Positions 37,433 to 44,073 of a DNA stretch of 64,000 bases are shown here, one piece after another; position 1 is the stretch's first letter, and each line of letters opens with the position of its first letter. Both the position numbers and the translations under genes were made by a program. Source of the stretch: Streptomyces chattanoogensis. GTDB lineage: Bacteria > Actinomycetota > Actinomycetes > Streptomycetales > Streptomycetaceae. The stretch lies in assembly GCF_001294335.1 (NCBI RefSeq), contig NZ_LGKG01000207.1:288676-352675 (forward strand), given 5' to 3'. The notes below the pieces were generated by a model. The model worked only from the letters and a program-made list of their open reading frames with translations. It made no database searches and was not told the origin of the DNA.

Positions 37433-37752
37433 CGCATGCCGTCCATCCCGGGCATCCGGCCCATGTCTCCGTTGTGGGCGGGCGCGGGGCCTCCGGTACG
37501 GGCACCGCCCGCCGGGTGCAGGCCCGGCGCAACCGGTCCGGCGGCGGCGCCGGCCCCGTACGACAGCGCGAAGAGCACCGCGAGGAGTGCGACGAAGCCG
37601 ATGACCGGCCGGGCGGGCAGCAGCCGTTGGACGGCCGGGGGGAGAACGGACCGGCTGCGGTCGGCCGAAGAGACCGCAGTGTCCGGGGTGTCCGGGGTGT
37701 CCGGGGTGTTCGAGGTGACCGGTGGGATCGAGGGGGCCGGAGAGGGAGGCAT
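37429..37752 (-). CDS. Small Pro/Thr-rich single-span membrane protein with Met-rich tail
   Basis: A 107-residue protein with one membrane segment (PVIGFVALLAVLFALSYGAG), a repeated TPDT stretch before it, and a C-terminal tail HNGDMGRMPGMDGM that looks like a copper-binding Met/His cluster. The start ATG 37752 has AGGAG 6 bases upstream. The stop overlaps the copA start (ATGA), so it is the first gene of the copper operon. It may hand Cu(I) to CopA or sense it outside the membrane (inference). No named family recognised. Confidence 0.75.
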   Translation of the reverse strand: MPPSPAPSIPPVTSNTPDTPDTPDTAVSSADRSRSVLPPAVQRLLPARPVIGFVALLAVLFALSYGAGAAAGPVAPGLHPAGGARTGGPAPAHNGDMGRMPGMDGMR

Positions 37753-38034
37753 CGCCGCTCCTGGGTGGGGTTGGGGAATGCGCATCGTCGCAGGCCGCAA
37801 CGGGTTCGAGGGAGCAGAAGCCCCCCGTCCGGCGCGTGAGGTTTATCCCTCGCACCGGGCGGAACCGGGCGGCCGGCCCGGCCGACTAACTGGGTTTCCG
37901 CATCCGGCACAAGGGCGGTCAGACCCTGGGCCTTTGTGGGCGAAATCCCCTTGCCCCGCGGGAACTCCACGCGCCCGCCGCCCGACCTCTCCAACGCCGT
38001 GCTGTCCGGGCACGGAGTTGAGGAGACCACCACG

Positions 38035-39336
38035 ATGTCCGCAGCGTACGCAGCACCGGAACCCGTCGAGCTCTACGGAACGGAGTACAAACGCGACCCC
38101 TACCCCCTCTACGCCGAACTGCGTGCGCGCGGGCCGGTCCACCGGGTCCGCTTCCCCAGCGGCGTGTGCGCCTGGCTCGTCACCGGCTACGAGGCCGCTC
38201 ATCAGGCGCTGACCGACCCCCGGCTGGGCAAGCACCACTCCCGGGGCAACGCCGCCTGGCGGGCCCGCGCCTCGATCATGCCGGAGCCGCAGCACTCCCA
38301 GCTGCAGGTCCATCTGCTGCATCAGGATCCGCCGAAGCACACCGCGATGCGCCGGCTGATCACCGAGGCGTTCACGCCGCAGCGCGTCGAGCGGCTCCGC
38401 CCGCGCTTCCAGGAGATGGCCGACGCCCTGCTCGACGCGCTGCCGCACCCCGGCCGCACCGGGCACGCCGACCTTGTCGACGCCTTCGCGGCCCGCTTCC
38501 CGTTCCAGGTGCTGGCCGAAGTCATCGGCCTGCCGGAGGAGTTCGGTGACCGCTTCGACCGTGACTGGGGGAAGGTCGTCCAGCCCGTCGGCCCCGAGGA
38601 TCCCGGACGCCCGGCATACGAGGCGCGGCTGCGCGGACTCCAGGGCTATATCGCCGATCTGGTCGCCCACAAGCGGCGCGAGCGGGGAGAGGATCTGCTG
38701 TCCCGTCTGGTGACCGCCCGCGACGAGGGACACCTGCGGCCGGAAGAGCTCGACTCCATGATCTTCCAGCTGCTGGTCGCCGGCCAGGAGCCGGTCACCA
38801 ACCAGATCACCACGGCGCTGGTCACCCTGCTGCGCCGCCCCGAGCAGCTGGCGCGGCTGGCCGACCGGCCCGAGCTGCTCCCCCGGGCCGTCGAGGAACT
38901 GCTCCGTCATGACAGCGCCTTCGAGCTGACGACCTGGCGCTTCTTCGCCGAGGACGCCGATCTGCACGGGACCCGCATCCCGGCCGGCGACTCGGTGATC
39001 GTCTCCCTCTGCGCCGCCAACCGGGACCCGCGCCAGTTCCCCGACGCCGACACCCTCGACCTCGACCGCTCCCCCAATCCGCACCTCGCCTTCGGCCACG
39101 GCATCCACTTCTGCCCCGGCGCGGCGCTCGCCCGCGTGGAACTCCAGGTCGCCCTGGGCACGCTGCTGCGCCGGCTGCCGGGCCTCCGGATGGCCGTACC
39201 GGAATCCGAACTGCACTGGATTCCGGCGGTACTTGCCCGTGGGATCGACCGGCTTCCGGTGGCGTACGGTCCTGCCGGAGACGAACCGGCAGCCTCCCGC
39301 TGTCCCGTGGCGCACGTCCCGGATGCCGCATGCTGA
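38035..39336 (+). CDS. Cytochrome P450 paired with isocyanide synthase
   Basis: A 433-residue bacterial P450 with the haem loop FGHGIHFCPGA (C360), the K-helix E288-x2-R291 (EELLRHD) and the I-helix AGQEP at 249-253. Most P450s have AGxET there; the acid-alcohol Thr is Pro in this enzyme, so its oxygen chemistry may be unusual. A GAGGAG site precedes ATG 38035. Seven bases of overlap couple it to the isocyanide synthase gene, an arrangement also known from the yeast DIT1/DIT2 pair, so it probably tailors the isocyanide or its amino acid scaffold. Confidence 0.9.
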   Translation: MSAAYAAPEPVELYGTEYKRDPYPLYAELRARGPVHRVRFPSGVCAWLVTGYEAAHQALTDPRLGKHHSRGNAAWRARASIMPEPQHSQLQVHLLHQDPPKHTAMRRLITEAFTPQRVERLRPRFQEMADALLDALPHPGRTGHADLVDAFAARFPFQVLAEVIGLPEEFGDRFDRDWGKVVQPVGPEDPGRPAYEARLRGLQGYIADLVAHKRRERGEDLLSRLVTARDEGHLRPEELDSMIFQLLVAGQEPVTNQITTALVTLLRRPEQLARLADRPELLPRAVEELLRHDSAFELTTWRFFAEDADLHGTRIPAGDSVIVSLCAANRDPRQFPDADTLDLDRSPNPHLAFGHGIHFCPGAALARVELQVALGTLLRRLPGLRMAVPESELHWIPAVLARGIDRLPVAYGPAGDEPAASRCPVAHVPDAAC

Positions 39337-40277
39337 CCCACGCTCCGCACCCCGACAGAACCGCCGGCCACCGCGCCACCGCCGAAGCGGTCCTCACCCT
39401 CCTCCTCCCCTACCGCCGCACCCTGGACGACCCGCAGGACGCCACCCCCGACGCCTTCCACCCCCAACTGCGCCGGCTCACACCGGCCATCGCGGCCGGT
39501 GCGCCGATCCGCTTCACCCTCCCCGGCTTCCCCTGCAAATCCCCCAACCCCGCCAAGGTCCTGGGCCACCTCCCCGACGAGGGCGAACGCCTCGCCCTGC
39601 GCTTCCTCGACGGCCTCTGCGCCCGTATCGCCGCCGTCCACCCGCCCGGCGCCCGCATCGTCATCTGCTCGGACGGACATGCCTTCAGCGATCTCATCCG
39701 GGTTCCCGATGCGCACATCGACGCCTACGGCGACGCCCTGCGCACGATGATCCGGGACGAAGGCCTGACGCATCTGGACCTCTTCGATCTGCGCGATGTC
39801 CACGGCGACCTGCCGTACGACGAGCAGCGCGCCCGGCTCCATGCGCGCTACGCGCCGTCCCTGGAGACCCTGCGGTCGGGGACCCGCGGCGGCGACGAGG
39901 AGACCCGCCGCCTCTACCAGGGCATCACCCGCTTCCTCTTCGAGGACACCGCGGCCTTCCCCGGTACGCGGTCGGCGCTGCAACGCGACTGCCGGACCCG
40001 CGCGTACGGCGTGATCCAGCGCAGCCGGGCCTGGGGCGCGCTGATCGCCGAGCACCATCCCCGTGCGGTCCGGCTGTCCATCCATCCGCAGCCCCGCGGC
40101 TCGGCCAAATTCGGCATGCGTCTGCTCGATGCGCCGGATGTGTGGATGACGCCCTGGCATTCGTCCGTTCTCCAGCACCCGGACGGCAGGCGGCAGTTGA
40201 TGCGCCGGGCGGACGCCGAACGGCTCGGCCGCCTGGTGCTGCGCCAGGGGCGGCCGAGCCATTTCGAGGCGACGTAG
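39330..40277 (+). CDS. Isocyanide (isonitrile) synthase, PvcA/DIT1 family
   Basis: A 315-residue member of the PvcA/IsnA/DIT1 family, which turns the amino group of tyrosine, tryptophan or similar amino acids into an isonitrile using ribulose 5-phosphate as carbon donor. Family signatures are FTLPGFPCKSPNPAKV, IVICSDGHAFSDLI and RLSIHPQPRGSAKFGMRLL. The amino acid used cannot be read. It overlaps the P450 gene and is followed by an importer operon on the other strand. No Fe/2-oxoglutarate oxygenase partner (PvcB/IsnB) is adjacent; the P450 takes its place. Confidence 0.88.
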   Translation: MLTHAPHPDRTAGHRATAEAVLTLLLPYRRTLDDPQDATPDAFHPQLRRLTPAIAAGAPIRFTLPGFPCKSPNPAKVLGHLPDEGERLALRFLDGLCARIAAVHPPGARIVICSDGHAFSDLIRVPDAHIDAYGDALRTMIRDEGLTHLDLFDLRDVHGDLPYDEQRARLHARYAPSLETLRSGTRGGDEETRRLYQGITRFLFEDTAAFPGTRSALQRDCRTRAYGVIQRSRAWGALIAEHHPRAVRLSIHPQPRGSAKFGMRLLDAPDVWMTPWHSSVLQHPDGRRQLMRRADAERLGRLVLRQGRPSHFEAT

Positions 40278-40368
40278 CGGAGGGAGGGCGCGCGGTGGCG
40301 GAGTTCCGGGACCGTGCGCCCGTCCGACCGCCTGTCGGCCGGGCCCGTTCGTGCCGCAGGCCGGAGGG

Positions 40369-41217
40369 CTAGCCGGCGGGCTCCCGGAGCAGGTCGGCGC
40401 CTGCGGTCTGCCGGTGGTCGAAGGCGATCAACGGGTCGCCGGTGAGGGGGTGTGCGGTCACCGCGGCGCGTACCCCGAAGACCTCGGCCAGGAGTTCCGG
40501 GGTGAGCACCGCGCGCGGCGTACCGGACGCCACCACCGTCCCCTTGTGCAGCACATGCAGCCGGTCGCACAGGGACGCCGCCGCGTTCAGGTCGTGCAGC
40601 GAGATCAGCGTCGTACGGCGCTGCGCGCGCAGCAGGCCTAGCAGTTCCACCTGGTGCCGGATGTCGAGGTGGTTGGTGGGCTCGTCCAGGACCAGCACCT
40701 GCGGTTCCTGTGCGAAGGCCCGTGCCAGCAGGACCCGTTGGCGCTCACCGCCCGACAGCGCGGAGAACCGGCGCGTCGCGTGCCCGGCCATGCCGACGGC
40801 GGCCAGGGACCGGGCCACGGTCTCCCGGTCGCCGTCGTCGTCCCCCGCAAAGGCCCGCTTGTACGGTGTGCGGCCCATCACCACCACCTCCCGCACGGTC
40901 AGCTCGAAATCGCTGCCGCGTTCCTGCGGGAGCGCGGCGACCTGCCGGGCGGCCCGGCCGGGGCTCAGCTCGCGGATGTCGGCCCCGGCCAGCAGCACCC
41001 GCCCGGCGGTGGGCCGCAGATGGCGGTAGACGGTGCGCAGCACGGTGGATTTCCCGCTGCCGTTGGGGCCGACCAGCCCGGCGATCTCGCCCTCCGCCGC
41101 GACGAGGTGCACCCCCGCGACCACATCGCGGCCCGCATAGCCGACGTGCAGATCCTCGATCTCGACCCTCATCGGCCCGCCTTCGCCCTTCGCCACCGTC
41201 CCGTCCCCGGCCTTCAT
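40369..41217 (-). CDS. Metallophore ABC transporter ATP-binding protein (FecE/FhuC-like)
   Basis: A 282-residue ATPase with Walker A GPNGSGKST, signature LSGGERQRV, Walker B VLVLDEPTNHLD and the FecE-type VVMGRTPYKR segment. The start at 41217 overlaps the permease stop (ATGA) and has GGAGGC upstream; ATG 41172 is a second possibility, giving a more standard-length N terminus. Works with the next two genes in importing a metal chelate, haem or cobalamin-like compound. Confidence 0.9.
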   Translation of the reverse strand: MKAGDGTVAKGEGGPMRVEIEDLHVGYAGRDVVAGVHLVAAEGEIAGLVGPNGSGKSTVLRTVYRHLRPTAGRVLLAGADIRELSPGRAARQVAALPQERGSDFELTVREVVVMGRTPYKRAFAGDDDGDRETVARSLAAVGMAGHATRRFSALSGGERQRVLLARAFAQEPQVLVLDEPTNHLDIRHQVELLGLLRAQRRTTLISLHDLNAAASLCDRLHVLHKGTVVASGTPRAVLTPELLAEVFGVRAAVTAHPLTGDPLIAFDHRQTAGADLLREPAG

Positions 41218-42266
41218 CGGCCCGCCTCCATCCGCCGGTCCAGGATGAACAGCAGGGCGGGTGCCCCGATCATCGCCGTCACCACACCCACCGGAAGCTC
41301 CTGGGTGTCCATCGCCGTACGGCACACCACATCGACGACCACCAGCAACAGCGCCCCGGTGAGCGCGGAGAGCGGCAGGAGGCGCCGGTGGTCGCCGCCG
41401 ACGATCAGGCGGCAGAGGTGGGGCACCATCAGCCCCACGAAGGCGATGGCACCGGAGACCGATACCAGGACGCCGGTCAGCAGGCTGGTCACCACGAACA
41501 GCTCGCGGCGCAGCCGGGTGACGTCCACGCCGACGCCGGCCGCGGTCTCGTCGCCCATGATCAGGGCGTTCATGGGACGGGCGCGGGCCTGGAGGACGAG
41601 CAGCCCGGCGGTGACGGCGAGCGCCGGCAGCCACAGCACCTCCCATGTCGCCCCGCTCAGGCTCCCCATCAGCCAGAACAGCACGCTGCGGGTCTGCTGC
41701 TCGTCCTCGGCCTGCAGCACCAGATAGCTGGTGAACCCGGCCAGGAACTGCCCGATCCCCACGCCCGCCAGCACCAGCCGCAGCGGCGAGAATCCCCCAC
41801 CGCGCCGGGCCATGCACCACACCAGTGCGAACGCACCGAGCGCCCCCGCGAAGGCGGCCGCCGACAGCCCGAGCCCCAGCAGACCGCCGGTGCTCGCGCC
41901 CAGCACGATCGCGGCGACCGCGCCGAGGGAGGCGCCGTTGGAGATGCCCAGCAGATACGGGTCCGCCAGCGGGTTGCGTACCAGTGCCTGGGTCGCGGTG
42001 CCCACCAGCCCGAGGCCCGCGCCGACCAGCGCCGCCAACAGGGCCCTGGGCACGCGCAGTTGCCACACGATGAGGTCGTCGGTGCCGGGCCGGGGCGCCC
42101 CGCCGCCCAGCCGCCGGAACACCACGGACCACACCTCGCCGGGCGCGATATCGGTGGAGCCGAGCGCCACGGCGGCGGTCAGCGCCACCGTCAGCGCGAC
42201 GCCCAGCCCCAGGGCGAGCGGCGCCGGACGCACCGTACGCCGTCCGGTCCCGGTGACCGCCGCCAC
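41214..42266 (-). CDS. FecCD family metallophore ABC permease
   Basis: A 350-residue permease with about ten membrane segments and the BtuC/FecCD signatures LRVPRALLAALVGAGLGLVG, NPLADPYLLGISNGASLGA and GAIAFVGLMVPHLCRL. A GTG start shares its first base with the TAG stop of the binding protein gene, so the two are coupled. One permease gene serves as a homodimer. Confidence 0.92.
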   Translation of the reverse strand: MAAVTGTGRRTVRPAPLALGLGVALTVALTAAVALGSTDIAPGEVWSVVFRRLGGGAPRPGTDDLIVWQLRVPRALLAALVGAGLGLVGTATQALVRNPLADPYLLGISNGASLGAVAAIVLGASTGGLLGLGLSAAAFAGALGAFALVWCMARRGGGFSPLRLVLAGVGIGQFLAGFTSYLVLQAEDEQQTRSVLFWLMGSLSGATWEVLWLPALAVTAGLLVLQARARPMNALIMGDETAAGVGVDVTRLRRELFVVTSLLTGVLVSVSGAIAFVGLMVPHLCRLIVGGDHRRLLPLSALTGALLLVVVDVVCRTAMDTQELPVGVVTAMIGAPALLFILDRRMEAGR

Positions 42267-43333
42267 TACCGCCCCGCCCTGAACTCCGCGGGGTGGATCG
42301 TGTGCGCGATCTGCTCCACCGCCTCCGCGTTGCCGACCCCGGCGATCGTCGTACGCTCCGATCCGATCCGCAGGAACTTCCCGTCCTTGACCGCCCGCAG
42401 CCCCTTCGTGGCCGGGAAGCTCTTCAGGAACGCCTCCGCCTGGTCGTACGCCTTCGCCGTGGCCGCCGCATCGCCCCGGTTCCGTACCCCCAGCTGGATC
42501 CAGTCCGGATCCTTGGCGACCACGTCCTCCCAGGAGACGGGCTTGAAGTCACCGTCGCATCCGGCGAAGACATTGCGCGCGCCGGCCTGGTGGATCACGG
42601 CATTGGCGACCTGCTTGCCGCACACCGCCATCGGCTGCTTGGTTCCCGCGTCGAAGTCGAAGAAGAAGTAGCCCGGCCGTTTCGCCTCCGGTATGTCGCC
42701 GACGGCCTTGTGCACCGCGGCGACCTTCGCCCGCATCCCCGCCACGAGTTCCCGCGCCCGCCCGGCGGTCCCGGTGACCGCGCCCAGCCGGGTGATGTCC
42801 CCCTCCACCCCGGACAGGTCCCGCTGCGGCTCCTTCGCCATCGACGCGCATGCGGTGGACGCGAGATAGACGTGCTTGATGCCGGCCGCCCTGAATTCGT
42901 CCTCGGTCGGCGCACTGCCCGAGCCGCCCATGTTCTGCATGGAGGAGAAGGTGTCGACATAGAGGTCGGCCCCCGACCCGAGCAGCTTCTCCTTCGCGAT
43001 GACCGCCTTCCCCAGCACCGGCACCTTCCGGGCCTGTGCGTCCAGCTTCCCGGGCAAGGTGCCCTTGCCGGGCGGGAATCCGGTCCCGATGACCCGGTCG
43101 CCCGCCCCGAGGCGCAGCAGCATCTCCAGCGCGGACGCATTGCTGGTCACGATCTTGCGGGGGGCGGCGGTGAAGGTGGTCTCGGCGCCCTTGCAGTCGG
43201 CCGCCTTCACCGGGAAGCCGCCGGCCCCGCGCCCCGCGGCATCCGTCCCCGTCCCCCCGTCGGCCGCTCCGCCGCACGCGGTCGCGGCCAGCGCGACGAC
43301 CACCGCCATCCCGCACATCTTTCCAGGACGCAT
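42266..43333 (-). CDS. Metallophore-binding lipoprotein (FecB/BtuF-like)
   Basis: A 355-residue lipoprotein with a signal peptide (MRPGKMCGMAVVVALAATAC) and the lipid Cys near residue 20, then a two-lobe helical-backbone binding fold (IVTSNASALEMLLRLGAGDR, YFFFDFDAGTKQPM, VSWEDVVAKDPDWI). It would catch a metal chelate outside the membrane. The ligand is unknown. Its position after an isocyanide synthase and close to copper genes raises a copper-isonitrile chelate as one candidate; iron siderophores remain the default for this family. Confidence 0.88.
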   Translation of the reverse strand: MRPGKMCGMAVVVALAATACGGAADGGTGTDAAGRGAGGFPVKAADCKGAETTFTAAPRKIVTSNASALEMLLRLGAGDRVIGTGFPPGKGTLPGKLDAQARKVPVLGKAVIAKEKLLGSGADLYVDTFSSMQNMGGSGSAPTEDEFRAAGIKHVYLASTACASMAKEPQRDLSGVEGDITRLGAVTGTAGRARELVAGMRAKVAAVHKAVGDIPEAKRPGYFFFDFDAGTKQPMAVCGKQVANAVIHQAGARNVFAGCDGDFKPVSWEDVVAKDPDWIQLGVRNRGDAAATAKAYDQAEAFLKSFPATKGLRAVKDGKFLRIGSERTTIAGVGNAEAVEQIAHTIHPAEFRAGR

Positions 43334-43447
43334 GGACCTTCTCCCCTATGGCTACGACCGATTCGGCGCGGGCCGCGGTCACGGCCCGGCACAGGTAGTC
43401 GGCGGGGTGGGGGTTACGGTTCCCGGCAGTCGACCGGCGGATCGGGG

Positions 43448-43906
43448 TCAGGGTTCGAGGCCGCTGCCCTGGGGGCCGTAGAGGTCGAGGAGCCGGACGC
43501 GGGTGCGCTGGAGCCGGTCGGCGACCGTCTCGGCGACATAGCGGTAGACCGCACGGCCGAGGACCGGGTCGTCCTCGCAGAGTGCCCGGACGACGGTGGC
43601 GTCGAATTCCACGGCCTCCACCGTGCCGACGGTTTCGGCGCCCAGGTGCCACAGATACGGCGGGAAGAGCCAGGACCAGCCGAGGAGGTCGTCGCGGCCG
43701 AGGGTTTCGACGACCGCGGCGCGCCGCCCGGGGACGTGCTGGTCGAGGGTGACCTGGCCGCTGCGGATGATCCAGAAGCGGTCGGCGCGCCGTCCCTCCT
43801 CGAAGATCCGGGTGTCGCGCGGCAGCGACACCTCGTGCGCGATCGCGGTCAGCCGTTCGCGTCCGCCGGCCGGCAGCGCGTCGAGCAGATTCGTGGTCGT
43901 GGTCAT
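43448..43906 (-). CDS. Single cyclic-nucleotide-binding-domain protein without HTH
   Basis: A 152-residue Crp-like cNMP domain (LPRDTRIFEEGRRADRFWII, SGQVTLDQHVPG, GRDDLLGWSWLFPP) ending in a helix, with no C-terminal DNA-binding HTH. In cAMP receptors the phosphate-binding cassette after the GE(L/I) motif is RxA/S; here the segment reads LGRDDLLGWSW, so nucleotide binding is uncertain. Comparable stand-alone domains recur in actinobacteria near electron-transfer or export genes. Its upstream region holds degenerate tandem repeats. Role unknown. Confidence 0.8.
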   Translation of the reverse strand: MTTTTNLLDALPAGGRERLTAIAHEVSLPRDTRIFEEGRRADRFWIIRSGQVTLDQHVPGRRAAVVETLGRDDLLGWSWLFPPYLWHLGAETVGTVEAVEFDATVVRALCEDDPVLGRAVYRYVAETVADRLQRTRVRLLDLYGPQGSGLEP

Positions 43907-43970
43907 CGCATCCTCCGTCCGCCGCGCAGCACCGCTGTGCAGGACAGTCGCCGTGCCTCACCGTCACCGT

Positions 43971-44018
43971 GCATGCCGGTCGGTGCACATGTCAGTCGGT
44001 GTGCATGTCAGTCGGTGT
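43971..44018. repeat. Degenerate 16-18 bp tandem repeat upstream of the cNMP gene
   Basis: Three imperfect units ending in GTCGGT: GCATGCCGGTCGGT (43971-43984), GCACATGTCAGTCGGTGT (43985-44002) and GCATGTCAGTCGGTGT (44003-44018). They lie 65-112 bases upstream of the cNMP-domain gene and just past the end of the NHLM operon. They could be a regulatory array; only the repeat itself is seen. Confidence 0.6.
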
Positions 44019-44073
44019 GCACGATATGCGACGTTTGCGGTGGCTGCGGGGAAGGCCGGTGCGCCGCGGTGGC

